DNA of 64,000 bases, taken from the IMG/VR virus record IMGVR_UViG_3300018080_000167, positions 1-64,000 of that record; one strand, 5' to 3'. Below are positions 8,903 to 16,901 of this stretch, in pieces (the stretch's first letter is position 1; every line of letters starts with the position of its first letter). The translations under genes and the position numbers were made by a program. The DNA comes from a virus. A model generated the notes under the pieces. The model was not told the DNA's origin and did no database searches. It saw nothing but the letters and a program-made list of their open reading frames with translations.

Positions 8903-9107
8903 CTAACAACTGAACCAATTCATCAAGGTTTTTATAAAAAATATCTTTGACATCATCTTTATCCATATGATAATGTCCATTTTCTTCTATGAGGCGCTCA
9001 ATAAAATTTTCTACAATAAGCTTTTTTTCATAGTGTTTGGCAGCTCTCTCGTCTATAAATAGCTCGCCATCACTTGTCTGATACGCAGAAACATTATTTA
9101 TTGCCAT
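8895..9107 (-). CDS. Small DGELF-motif protein A
   Basis: 70 aa. Shares a YQTSDGELFIDERAAKHYEKK pattern (shortened here) with the neighbouring 78-aa protein: T-x-DGELF-x-DE-x-x-AK-x-H, followed by an alpha-helical, acidic half. The two look like tandem duplicates. I recall similar short phage proteins of unknown role. Confidence 0.7.
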   Translation of the reverse strand: MAINNVSAYQTSDGELFIDERAAKHYEKKLIVENFIERLIEENGHYHMDKDDVKDIFYKNLDELVQLLDG

Positions 9108-9115
9108 AATAACCT

Positions 9116-9352
9116 CTATACATCATTATTTTCTACAAAATCGACTATTTCACCAAAATGATCAAATAATGCATTAACAACATCTGTTTTGTCCATCCTA
9201 TCAAACAAATACCTCTCTACAAAGTCATCAAGAAATATATGTAAATCTAATTCTGCTTGATGATCTTTGGCTTCTTGCTCATCTTTAAATAATTCTCCGT
9301 CTGTAGTTTCAAAAACTTCTACTTGTTTAATATTTACTTTTATTTTACCCAT
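9116..9352 (-). CDS. Small DGELF-motif protein B
   Basis: 78 aa from the ATG giving MGKIKVNIKQVEVF; the start overlaps the end of the ATPase gene by 8 bases. FETTDGELFKDEQEAKDH is the block shared with the protein at 8895-9107, followed by FLDDFVERYLFDRMDKTDV. A start 8 codons earlier is possible. Function unknown. Confidence 0.7.
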   Translation of the reverse strand: MGKIKVNIKQVEVFETTDGELFKDEQEAKDHQAELDLHIFLDDFVERYLFDRMDKTDVVNALFDHFGEIVDFVENNDV

Positions 9353-10592
9353 CGGTTTTAATTTTCCCATCTTCAATTATAACGCCCATCTCTTTGTCGT
9401 CGCCGACTCTTTCCATCCACAACTGAAAATCATTATCTTTTACAACCTGTTGAATTTCCTTAATGCTGTCATTGTCCAGAAGCCCACCATCTTTTACCAA
9501 AAGTACCCTAAGTTTTGGGTTCAACGCCATTCCACAGGCTATTGACACCTTGAGCTGTTTAGAAGACGACTCTTGTTCAAACGGCACTCCATCAATAAAG
9601 ATGCCATCTTCGGTGAAAGACAGTCCTTCTACCGGCATATTTACCTCAGAAAGCCGCTTTTCCTTCTCTTGATCTATTTCTTTTATTTGATCTGTCAATT
9701 TTTTATATTTTTCACGACTTTCTCTTAGCTTTTTAAGCAACTCTTTGTGCTCATTTACTGCATCAACCGCCTTATTTGTTTCTTCAGCCATATTTAACCG
9801 TTTTTTAATTTCACTTGTATCGACCTTATCTGCTACCTTAAATTTTTCTTGAATCTTTAATCTTTGGTTCTTGAGATCTTTGTATTCTTCTTTTTTGGCA
9901 TTAAACTTTTGCTTAAGCTCCTCTAACTCTTCACGAACATACTTCATTCTATGGTCAATATTTTCTGCGTCTATAGTAAGTCTATCTACTTCAGCATTTT
10001 TTTCATTAGCATTATTAAGTTTTTCCATAAGGCGCTTAACAGAAACTTTTTCTTCTGGAATTTCATCTGGTAAATTTTCTTCTATCTTATCACATTGCGC
10101 CCTAAGTCTTTTACCCTCTCTGTTTACTTTTTTACGATCTTCATAAATGAAAGCCCTTTTTTTCTCTAGATCAGCAAAATCTAAGCCAGTAATTTCCTTT
10201 AGAATCTCCACCTGCCTTTTGGAATCCATACGAGTAAATGCAAACGGATCAAATGAAATTTCGCCCACCAGTTTATTCAACATCTTTTGAGGTGACCCAA
10301 ATGTTGCGCCGTCTTGATTTGTAATTTTTAATGTGCCGCCACCATCTTCGGTGAATGTGCGCTTTACCTTATATTCGCCAAGATCAAGCTCTACAAAGCC
10401 CCTCTTTTCTCCATCTCGCAATGCTTTCTTTGGAATATTGCGACTACCAGCCAATGCTGCAAGAATGGAGTCCAAAACAGATGATTTCCCCTGAGAGTTC
10501 TTCCCACTGAGAATAACAAGCTCTCCATCTGGAGTGATTTCAACTGCCTTAATACGTTTGAAATTTTTTGTTACAAGGTTTAAAATCTTCAT
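9345..10592 (-). CDS. Rad50/SMC-like ATPase
   Basis: 415 aa. Starts MKILNLVTKNFKRIKAVEI; Walker A is LSGKNSQGKSS (about residues 28-38), then a long coiled coil (about 140-305) and a C-terminal head with SSSKQLKVSIACGMA as ABC signature and LRVLLVKDGGLLD as Walker B. The catalytic Glu normally after the Walker B Asp is Gly, so hydrolysis may be weak. No Mre11-type nuclease gene is adjacent. Probably acts on DNA ends in replication or recombination. ATG chosen for its AAAGGA site; a TTG six codons earlier is possible. First gene after a P1 promoter. Confidence 0.75.
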   Translation of the reverse strand: MKILNLVTKNFKRIKAVEITPDGELVILSGKNSQGKSSVLDSILAALAGSRNIPKKALRDGEKRGFVELDLGEYKVKRTFTEDGGGTLKITNQDGATFGSPQKMLNKLVGEISFDPFAFTRMDSKRQVEILKEITGLDFADLEKKRAFIYEDRKKVNREGKRLRAQCDKIEENLPDEIPEEKVSVKRLMEKLNNANEKNAEVDRLTIDAENIDHRMKYVREELEELKQKFNAKKEEYKDLKNQRLKIQEKFKVADKVDTSEIKKRLNMAEETNKAVDAVNEHKELLKKLRESREKYKKLTDQIKEIDQEKEKRLSEVNMPVEGLSFTEDGIFIDGVPFEQESSSKQLKVSIACGMALNPKLRVLLVKDGGLLDNDSIKEIQQVVKDNDFQLWMERVGDDKEMGVIIEDGKIKTDG

Positions 10593-10620
10593 CTTTTTTC
10601 CTTTCAGCAATTTTCCTCTC

Positions 10621-10656
10621 TATTTATAATATCTACTAATTGCTGTTTTTTTCCAA
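10621..10656 (-). promoter_or_regulatory. P1-family promoter, copy 2
   Basis: TTGGAA (10651-10656), 19 bases, then TATTAT inside the AATTAGTAGATATTATAAATAG core, reading leftward. It precedes the ATPase gene and may drive the unbroken gene run down to about 0.5 kb. Confidence 0.75.
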
Positions 10657-10663
10657 TTAAAAT

Positions 10664-11056
10664 TTAACAATCTCCACACAGCCACTCCAATGAATTTTGA
10701 TAGACAAATATATCATTATCGGATGGATCAATAGTTATACAGCCAGATGTATTTCCATCGCTATCGGTTGTTTCTACCCAGTGTAATTTTTCATTTTTGT
10801 CTATTTTTTCCACATCGGAACCTAAAGATTTCACAGCGCATTTTAATGTTTCATATTTTGTTTTTAAGTTAATATTTTTATTTTTTAAATCATCAATTTC
10901 ATCACTGATTTCATCAAATGATTTTTCTAGTTTCGCTTGTTCGTCTTTCAATTGATTATTTTTTTTTATGCTTTGATCTAATTCTGTCCAAAGTTGCCAA
11001 AGAAAAACAACTTCTGCTATAATAATAACTGCCAAAATAGATATTATCCAAGTCAT
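10664..11056 (-). CDS. Membrane-anchored coiled-coil protein
   Basis: 130 aa. One N-terminal membrane segment (ISILAVIIIAEVVFLWQLW, about residues 4-22), then a coiled coil with EISDEIDDLKNKNINLKTKY (about 49-68) and a C-terminal part with three Cys. The layout resembles spanin or other phage membrane-tethered proteins, but no lysis gene is adjacent, so the role is open. Confidence 0.6.
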   Translation of the reverse strand: MTWIISILAVIIIAEVVFLWQLWTELDQSIKKNNQLKDEQAKLEKSFDEISDEIDDLKNKNINLKTKYETLKCAVKSLGSDVEKIDKNEKLHWVETTDSDGNTSGCITIDPSDNDIFVYQNSLEWLCGDC

Positions 11057-11268
11057 TTTGCGTTCCTTTCTAAAATTTTAATTATTTTTGCATAATTTTC
11101 TCTTATGTGTGGAAATTTACATTCTGAACAATCTTTCACCCCATTTTTTAATATTTTATAATTACCAGGACAATCTAAATGGTAAAGTGGGCAAAAACAA
11201 AATAAACAATTAATTTCTTCCATGTTGTGACATGGGTAAAAAGGACATTCTTTATATTCGAAAAACAT
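11053..11268 (-). CDS. Cysteine-rich small domain protein
   Basis: 71 aa with ten Cys. The pattern CPFYPCH, INCLFCFCPLY, KDCSECKFPH matches the Cys-rich small domain family (PF04071 as I remember it), which is thought to bind metal and is found in bacteria and archaea with unknown function. It overlaps its neighbours by a few bases. Confidence 0.75.
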   Translation of the reverse strand: MFFEYKECPFYPCHNMEEINCLFCFCPLYHLDCPGNYKILKNGVKDCSECKFPHIRENYAKIIKILERNAK

Positions 11269-11579
11269 TAAAACTTCTTATTCCCGTGTCGATATGGTCG
11301 TTGTTTATTTTTGTTGTGCTTTTTTTCTACCTCTGCAATTATGTCTATTTCTTCGTGTTCACATAGGTCAAAAATTCTAATAATCGCATCTGCAAGTTCT
11401 TCGCCAAGCCAACCATCTTCACCATCCACTTTGTGCTCTCTACATCCCTCAAGCGCTTCTGAAATCTCTGAATGTACAAGACAAAGCAATTCTGGAATAG
11501 AGCGTTCTTTATCCCACCATCCGTGTTCTTTTGCAACTTGATTGATGTCTTTGGGACTTACAATTTTTACTTTTGACAT
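11268..11579 (-). CDS. MazG-like nucleotide pyrophosphohydrolase
   Basis: 103 aa. LLCLVHSEISEALEGCR (about 31-47) and WLGEELADAIIRIFDLC (about 57-73) provide the ExxE and ExxD metal-binding pairs of all-alpha NTP pyrophosphatases; the end RPYRHGNKKF is typical of small phage and bacterial MazG-like proteins. Likely hydrolyses (d)NTPs or ppGpp-like nucleotides. Confidence 0.8.
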   Translation of the reverse strand: MSKVKIVSPKDINQVAKEHGWWDKERSIPELLCLVHSEISEALEGCREHKVDGEDGWLGEELADAIIRIFDLCEHEEIDIIAEVEKKHNKNKQRPYRHGNKKF

Positions 11580-11592
11580 AATTTTTCCTTAT

Positions 11593-11802
11593 TTATTTTA
11601 ATAGTAGTGTCCAAAAAATAACGCCCATAAACAAAAAAGATAACAAGCAGCCAACTAAAGCCTCTCCGTCTGCATCGTCTTTATCAATAAATATATCTTC
11701 TAATTCTGATATATTAAAAATGCGTGACAAAAAAAATATGGCAAGCATTATACCAGACAATGCATGTATGAACCCAACTACAATAAGAATTGTTGTGATC
11801 AT
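11593..11802 (-). CDS. Small two-helix membrane protein
   Basis: 69 aa with two hydrophobic helices (about residues 3-27 and 48-67) separated by an acidic loop (EDIFIDKDDADGE). Its stop region is near the MazG-like gene and its start overlaps the helicase stop. Holin-like in size, but nothing else supports that. Confidence 0.6.
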   Translation of the reverse strand: MITTILIVVGFIHALSGIMLAIFFLSRIFNISELEDIFIDKDDADGEALVGCLLSFLFMGVIFWTLLLK

Positions 11803-14267
11803 TTTTCTACTCCGAAATAATCTAAAATAAAATCTCTTTTGTCCTTGGCTCTTACAAATCGTTGCATTATTTCAAGTTTGTGCAGCTTTTCTTTTTTGCG
11901 ACTTTCGCTTAAATCAAAATCTATTCCAAGTTTGTCAAAACTTTTCACATTATCTGACAATACCATCACGCCTCTTTTGGGTGCTTTAAAAACGCCCCTT
12001 TTTTTCAACTCTGTTAAACATGTAGATATCTGTGCCCTTTCCAGATTGTCTTTCCCTATCATTTGTCCGAATGCACTATATGTAATTTTGTTTTCTTCTC
12101 CTACTACAAGATTATTGAGCAAATGTACATAAACTCTTTTATATAATTCAATTGATGGATGGCTAATGTCAATAAGATATTTTCTAAGGCGTATATCATT
12201 CGGATAATAAAATAGCACACATTCAGATGGCTTTCCGTCCCGCCCTGCGCGTCCCACTTCTTGGTAATACGCCTCTATAGAGCCTGGAATTGTATAATGC
12301 AAAATGTGTCGTATATTGCTCTTGTCGATGCCCATACCTATTGCAATTGTTCCCACGATACAGGAAATATCATTATCCATAAAAAGCTCTTGTGTTTTCT
12401 GTCTGTCCTCTTTTTTCATATCTGCGTGATATGGCAACGAAAAATCATCTATATGATAATTTTTTTTAACCCTTTCATTTATTTCTTTAGACAATACTTC
12501 GCAATCTTTTCTTGAGCCACAATAAACAATCATAGGTGGGAAACAACCATTCTTTTCATATATCGAATTAAAATAATTATAAAATGCATCTTTTTTATCA
12601 ATTGCGTATCCATGATATTCACATTTAAGCGTAAGCTCTGGACGATCAAAGCCACCTATTTTTATAAATGGCTCTTTCATTTCAAGATTTTTTGTGATAT
12701 CCCACACAACCCTTTCTGTGGCTGTTGCTGTTAGTGCTACAATACTTGGATCTCCTGCAAACCTCCTTATTTTTCCTATGTCACGATATTCTTTTCTGAA
12801 CTCGTGCCCCCACAGACTTACGAGATGTGCTTCATCTACCGCAATAAGCGATACATTAATCTGTGATATTATATCTTTAAAATATTCTGTGCAAAGCAAT
12901 TCTGGTGATACATATACCATTTTATATTTATTATCAATAATATCTTTAACAATCTTTCTTTTTTCTTTTTGTCCAAGAGTGCTATTTAAAAATGTAGCTG
13001 GAAGGTTACGGTTTTTTAATGCCATTACTTGATCAGCCATTAGTGAGATCAGTGGAGAAATTACAAGTGTTACGCCATCTTTAAGTAGGGCTGGCAATTG
13101 ATAAAGCATAGAATTATGTGTGATTGTAAAGTCTTCTAATAAATATCTATGATCTTTATCAAGCTGAAATCCATAATATTGTTCATTGTCAGATATTTTT
13201 TTTATAATAAATCCTGAAACTAAGGAGTTTGTTCTTTGTCGTCTTTTACAAGCTTTTTTGCGTTTTATTCTTAATGGTATTTGAGAGCAGTCGCCAGATA
13301 TATGTATCCTATTGTATAATTTATTAGGTCCGCATTTTCCATGATGTGCATGAAGTCCTAAACTTCGTGCCAAAAACAATACATTGTCAGCCATTTTGTT
13401 AGATTTACAAGAAAACTCGTATCCACTATGTCCTAAATACCCATCTGTGTCTAATAATCCAGCTAATAATTCTAATCTATCATATTTGTTTCTATAAAGA
13501 TATTGTTTTGGAATAAATTTATCGGCACACGCAATTGGTAATAATCCCAATTCTCTCAGGGCTGTTTTCAAAGGATTTTTCTGTGGTCCACGTTTTTTAT
13601 TAGAAAATCTATATGCATTACAGCCACAACTATTTTGATATATGACACATTTAATATCAAAAATATCAGCCAATTCTTGACATGCATCCTGTATCTCTAC
13701 ATCATTTTTTGTTACCGAAACACTATTGTCGTGTGCTAACGACCCATCTCCTAATATCATTCCAAGATAATATGGTGGAATTTTATATTGTTTTTCTATT
13801 TGTCCAAATTTATCAACTCCTGTTCTTATTAATTTATAAATATGTTTTTTATATTTACTCCACGTCAAATATTCTTTGATGGATACATCTATAATTGGCT
13901 TGTTGTCATATCCTTTTCCTTCGTTGGTTTTTATTAGACTGATCTTATGGTGCGGAGTAGCGCCAAATGCTTTTCCTTTATGCGGAATTATGTTGTATAT
14001 TACATCTCTTCCACGAGCAAGGGACAAGACAACTCTAGGCGTGTTGTCTGGACCCATAAGCTTGTCGCCAACTATTATATTTTCCACATTTTTTATAGAG
14101 CCATCATACATTATAACTTTTGTTCCAGCCGGATGGCATTTTCCCCCACCTGTCGGCATTACTGCGAGCGTATCTCTGTTTTCCATAATGTTTTTAATTG
14201 TTTCTTCTTGTCCTGGACGGAAAGAGTCGAAACCAAAATGTTTTTTCAATGCTTTTTTTAAGTCCAT
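11799..14267 (-). CDS. recQ: RecQ-family DNA helicase interrupted by an intein
   Basis: 822 aa precursor; removal of the 342-aa intein leaves a 480-aa 3'-5' helicase. Host protein motifs: FRPGQEETIKNIM (motif 0), PTGGGK-S (Walker A, split by the intein), VISPLISLMADQV, AVDEAHLVSLWGH (DEAH), ALTATATERV, GTIAIGMGIDKSN and YYQEVGRAGRDG (motif VI). The C-terminus ends soon after KRDFILDYFGVEK; the four Cys of the usual RecQ zinc domain are absent, though the RDFILDYF helix remains, and there is no HRDC domain. It probably unwinds recombination or fork intermediates. Confidence 0.9.
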   Translation of the reverse strand: MDLKKALKKHFGFDSFRPGQEETIKNIMENRDTLAVMPTGGGKCHPAGTKVIMYDGSIKNVENIIVGDKLMGPDNTPRVVLSLARGRDVIYNIIPHKGKAFGATPHHKISLIKTNEGKGYDNKPIIDVSIKEYLTWSKYKKHIYKLIRTGVDKFGQIEKQYKIPPYYLGMILGDGSLAHDNSVSVTKNDVEIQDACQELADIFDIKCVIYQNSCGCNAYRFSNKKRGPQKNPLKTALRELGLLPIACADKFIPKQYLYRNKYDRLELLAGLLDTDGYLGHSGYEFSCKSNKMADNVLFLARSLGLHAHHGKCGPNKLYNRIHISGDCSQIPLRIKRKKACKRRQRTNSLVSGFIIKKISDNEQYYGFQLDKDHRYLLEDFTITHNSMLYQLPALLKDGVTLVISPLISLMADQVMALKNRNLPATFLNSTLGQKEKRKIVKDIIDNKYKMVYVSPELLCTEYFKDIISQINVSLIAVDEAHLVSLWGHEFRKEYRDIGKIRRFAGDPSIVALTATATERVVWDITKNLEMKEPFIKIGGFDRPELTLKCEYHGYAIDKKDAFYNYFNSIYEKNGCFPPMIVYCGSRKDCEVLSKEINERVKKNYHIDDFSLPYHADMKKEDRQKTQELFMDNDISCIVGTIAIGMGIDKSNIRHILHYTIPGSIEAYYQEVGRAGRDGKPSECVLFYYPNDIRLRKYLIDISHPSIELYKRVYVHLLNNLVVGEENKITYSAFGQMIGKDNLERAQISTCLTELKKRGVFKAPKRGVMVLSDNVKSFDKLGIDFDLSESRKKEKLHKLEIMQRFVRAKDKRDFILDYFGVEK
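13113..14138 (-). mobile_element. Intein with LAGLIDADG-type homing endonuclease, in the RecQ Walker A
   Basis: Residues 44-385 of the helicase. It starts with Cys (CHPAGTKVIMYDG, splice block A), has a block-B-like ATPHHKISL, two LAGLIDADG-like motifs (LGMILGDGSL and LLAGLLDTDGYL about 100 residues apart) and ends YLLEDFTITHN before Ser (His-Asn then nucleophile). All residues needed for splicing are visible. Insertion between Lys and Ser of GGGKS disables ATP binding until splicing occurs, the classic conserved-site choice of inteins. Confidence 0.92.
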
Positions 14268-14269
14268 TA

Positions 14270-14878
14270 TTAAATATCCAAATCAATTTTTGGCTGGTAC
14301 TCTAAAAGTTCTTTAGTAAAAATATTTGGGCATTCTTTGTTGAGAATTTTATAAATTTCTTTTGCTACATTACGAATCTCAAGTTGGGCGTGTTTGCCAA
14401 GGCGCAGCCTAAGGAATGAATACCAAGCTTGCAGGTTGCCAGTAACATTCATACTTGTTTTGTGTGCGTTACTTAGAATCATTCTTGAATCTTCATTTTT
14501 ATATTTAAGATTTAATTTTCTATACCACGCAATAATTTTTTGTTGACATTCTGCAAAAAACGATTGATCCTCGATATCAAATACGGATGGCATAATAAAG
14601 TTGATAGAATCTTCTTTATTGTAGCGCTGAGAACGAACCAAATATCGAAGGTGTGCATGTCGAGTCATTTGTGCCAAAAAAGCCCTGCTTACATCAGATA
14701 TATGAAATGTTGCATATGCAAAAGACAATGCACTTAAGTGTCCTCGTTTAATAATATTCGGAAGAAATTGTTTATGAGAGTCTTCTGTCATTTTATTAAG
14801 TGAGTCGTAACATTCTCTTGTATATATTTCAATTTTAGTTTCTGCATATTGCGTAATGTCTGCCAGCTCTACTTTCAT
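14270..14878 (-). CDS. thyX: Flavin-dependent thymidylate synthase
   Basis: 202 aa. Makes dTMP from dUMP with FAD, NADPH and methylene-THF. The fold is recognisable from SALSFAYATFHISDVSRAF and the RHAHLRYLVRSQRYN segment at the ThyX motif position. The canonical motif is RHRxxSxxxxSxRY; here the third residue is Ala and the Ser after it is not at its usual place, while SQRY is intact. So the flavin/dUMP site is diverged but plausible. It starts four bases from the DUF2283-like gene stop. Confidence 0.85.
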   Translation of the reverse strand: MKVELADITQYAETKIEIYTRECYDSLNKMTEDSHKQFLPNIIKRGHLSALSFAYATFHISDVSRAFLAQMTRHAHLRYLVRSQRYNKEDSINFIMPSVFDIEDQSFFAECQQKIIAWYRKLNLKYKNEDSRMILSNAHKTSMNVTGNLQAWYSFLRLRLGKHAQLEIRNVAKEIYKILNKECPNIFTKELLEYQPKIDLDI

Positions 14879-15258
14879 CGAAAACTCCTTATCTGTTTTT
14901 TAAAGTCGAAAATTTCTATACCAACAACATCTGCATCGTCGTAAAGAATTGTAAACTTATCATAAGGCTGTGCAATACAGATATTTCTAAATTTACGTTT
15001 TATTTTTAGTGTGTCGGTATTATCTGAATATTCAATTGTCATTCCATCTATTTCATATTTTTCCTCTATTATTTGCCAAAAATTAAATATTTTTACACCT
15101 ACAAAACTACAGCTAAATAGATCATGATATAAAATACATTGTCCATCATTTGTTACATCTCCATAGTATGCTCCATAGTTTATATGAGGAAAAAATATCA
15201 TCATGGTATCTATTAAACTAATCTCTCTTATGTCTAATATTTGTGTGTTTAAATCCAT
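14875..15258 (-). CDS. Protein with DUF2283-like C-terminus
   Basis: 127 aa from the second of two tandem ATG codons, 7 bases after GAAGGA. The last 60 residues (MTIEYSDNTDTLKIK ... ILYDDADVVGIEIFDF) follow the DUF2283 pattern of short beta strands: an EYD-x-xAD-x-L strand, then D-x-VGIEI. The N-terminal half (MMIFFPHINYGAYYG) is not recognised. Function unknown. Confidence 0.55.
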   Translation of the reverse strand: MDLNTQILDIREISLIDTMMIFFPHINYGAYYGDVTNDGQCILYHDLFSCSFVGVKIFNFWQIIEEKYEIDGMTIEYSDNTDTLKIKRKFRNICIAQPYDKFTILYDDADVVGIEIFDFKKQIRSFR

Positions 15259-15279
15259 CATTAATCCTTCAGTCAATTT

Positions 15280-15519
15280 TTATTGTGACACAACATAATT
15301 AAAATATAAAGAACAATTTCTATCATCAACAAATGTAAAGACATACTTTCTTTCGCCTGAACAATATTTTATACAACTCTTAAATATCCATTTATATTCA
15401 TTAACCTCTTCAGGAAACTGAATTATTTCTGCATCTCTTACTAAACAATTTCCATTATGATTATATACTGACACAACATCACCTTTTTCAAGTTTTAATT
15501 TATCTTTTACAAAACTCAT
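15280..15519 (-). CDS. Hypothetical 79-aa protein
   Basis: Begins MSFVKDKLKLEKGDVVSVYN; the sequence alternates hydrophobic and polar residues, suggesting a small beta barrel. AAAGGAGTATCTT precedes the ATG. Two Cys (about 25, 50) do not form a zinc motif. No family recognised. Confidence 0.65.
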   Translation of the reverse strand: MSFVKDKLKLEKGDVVSVYNHNGNCLVRDAEIIQFPEEVNEYKWIFKSCIKYCSGERKYVFTFVDDRNCSLYFNYVVSQ

Positions 15520-15589
15520 AAGATACTCCTTTTGTTCAAAAAATTGATTTGTTTATTTTCACATTTAAAAAGTAGATATTTTAATATTT

Positions 15590-16054
15590 TTAATACCATC
15601 TTGTAATTTGCATAATAAATTTATAATCAATTTGCTTTCTTTTTACTGGTCCAATTTCTGGACTGTCAAGAGCCACCTCTCTGTTGTCTCCGAGTACAAA
15701 AAATTCATCTTTCCCAAGTTCCATCATAACTTTATCTGGATTTTTAACTGTTGTAGATATATATTTTTCATTCATTCGTAAAATTTGTCCATTTGTGTCA
15801 AGTATTGTTACTGTGTGTCTATTTACAAATACTGTTTCGCCTGGAAGTCCAACTATGCGTTTAACTAGATATTTATTTTTATACCTAAAACCAATAATAT
15901 CTCCCCTATTTACATTATTTGTTGATAGACATAAACACATATCTCCATCTCCAAGTGTGGGGTTCATCGATGTCCCTACAACGTGAATAATTTTAAAATT
16001 CCAAGCAAAAATAATACATAAAATTAATATAATAAATAAAATTTTAAGTCTCAT
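15590..16054 (-). CDS. lepB: Signal peptidase I
   Basis: 154 aa. One N-terminal membrane helix (residues 4-18), then the catalytic Ser in GTSMNPTL (Ser29), the general-base Lys in YLVKRIVGLPGE (Lys65) and the GDNREVALDSPEIGPV box. This is a full Ser/Lys dyad enzyme, at the short end of the family. It would cleave signal peptides at the outer face of the membrane. The start overlaps the Panacea gene stop by 11 bases. Signal peptidase genes are uncommon in phages. Confidence 0.9.
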   Translation of the reverse strand: MRLKILFIILILCIIFAWNFKIIHVVGTSMNPTLGDGDMCLCLSTNNVNRGDIIGFRYKNKYLVKRIVGLPGETVFVNRHTVTILDTNGQILRMNEKYISTTVKNPDKVMMELGKDEFFVLGDNREVALDSPEIGPVKRKQIDYKFIMQITRWY

Positions 16055-16523
16055 CTTTTAGTCCTTCATAATATTTTTTTGCCTTAATTAAATCAATATT
16101 GTTGCTCCTTGCTTCAATCCACGGCTGCTCTTGCGTCACCAATGATTTTAGCCATTCGGAATCTCTATGTCCATAATATTTTATAATAGCATCTATGCTT
16201 TCTTTTTGTGATATATTTAATTTTTTTAAACACCCTTTTTTTAATATAGTAGAGTATTGATATGCACCATCCCACCCTATAATGTATTCAAATGTTGGAA
16301 AATTTACACCATATTCTGTAGCAATTGGTTGATCTGGAAACAATATTTCATCTTCCCATACAAAATGCCAAACTTTCGCATAAAATAACAATATTATTAA
16401 TTTATAAAAATCAATATGTTTATTTTTAATTCTTTTGTGTTTTAAAATATATTTTGCAATATCATGTATTGTCAACGAACAACTTTCTTTTTCTTTACTC
16501 TTGAAAATTTTTGGAAAGAACAT
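16044..16523 (-). CDS. Panacea-domain (DUF4065-like) protein
   Basis: 159 aa. The pattern DIAKYIL, KLIILLFYAKVWHF, PIATEYGVNFPTFEYI and a C-terminal ESIDAIIKYYG ... PWIEAR ... KKYYEGL follows DUF4065/SocA/GepA proteins. That domain is known as the antitoxin part (Panacea, PanA) of many toxin-antitoxin pairs and occurs in phages. No clear toxin is adjacent, so it may neutralise a host toxin or have another role. Sits between signal peptidase and a SLOG protein. Confidence 0.75.
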   Translation of the reverse strand: MFFPKIFKSKEKESCSLTIHDIAKYILKHKRIKNKHIDFYKLIILLFYAKVWHFVWEDEILFPDQPIATEYGVNFPTFEYIIGWDGAYQYSTILKKGCLKKLNISQKESIDAIIKYYGHRDSEWLKSLVTQEQPWIEARSNNIDLIKAKKYYEGLKDET

Positions 16524-16532
16524 ATTTTCTCC

Positions 16533-16901
16533 TTAAACTAAATGCAAATCTCCATCGGGATGCATTTTTTTAAATTTTCTTATTGTGTCTTCTGTGCCAC
16601 CAGTCCTATCTTCTGCAACACATGCTATAATTACATTTGATACACGAGCGATATCCGAATTGCGTATCAGTCCAGCCTTTCTTCCATGTTCGTCCCAATT
16701 AGGATAAAAAATAATAATTGGAATACCAGATTTTTTCGCAATTCTTTCTGCAAATCTATCACCACCCTTTGGACAACCACCACTACAAATGTAGTCACCT
16801 TTATTATATATAGAATAAAATCTGTCGTGTACTGCAAAATAGTCATCTTCGTTGTTGCGCCGTCTACTGCCTATAATGCCAATCACTTTTCTTTTCGACA
16901 C
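16533..16901 (-). CDS. SLOG-domain nucleotide-binding protein (DUF2493-like)
   Basis: 122 aa. VIGIIGSRRRN (residues 6-16), ICSGGCPKGGDRFAE (about 38-52), IIFYPNWDEHGRKAGLIRN and the end RTGGTEDTI match the short YspA/DUF2493 branch of the SLOG fold, which binds nucleotides or their derivatives. SLOG proteins often occur in nucleotide-signalling conflict systems. The start overlaps the DUF2061 gene. Confidence 0.8.
   Translation of the reverse strand: MSKRKVIGIIGSRRRNNEDDYFAVHDRFYSIYNKGDYICSGGCPKGGDRFAERIAKKSGIPIIIFYPNWDEHGRKAGLIRNSDIARVSNVIIACVAEDRTGGTEDTIRKFKKMHPDGDLHLV

Noticed and set aside
11345-11536. A frame inside the MazG-like gene
   Set aside because: It lies wholly inside another strongly supported frame on the same strand; a shadow.
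15571-15586. AGTAGATATT match between two minus genes
   Set aside because: It points rightward, against the genes, and lacks the rest of the P1 core; a chance match.
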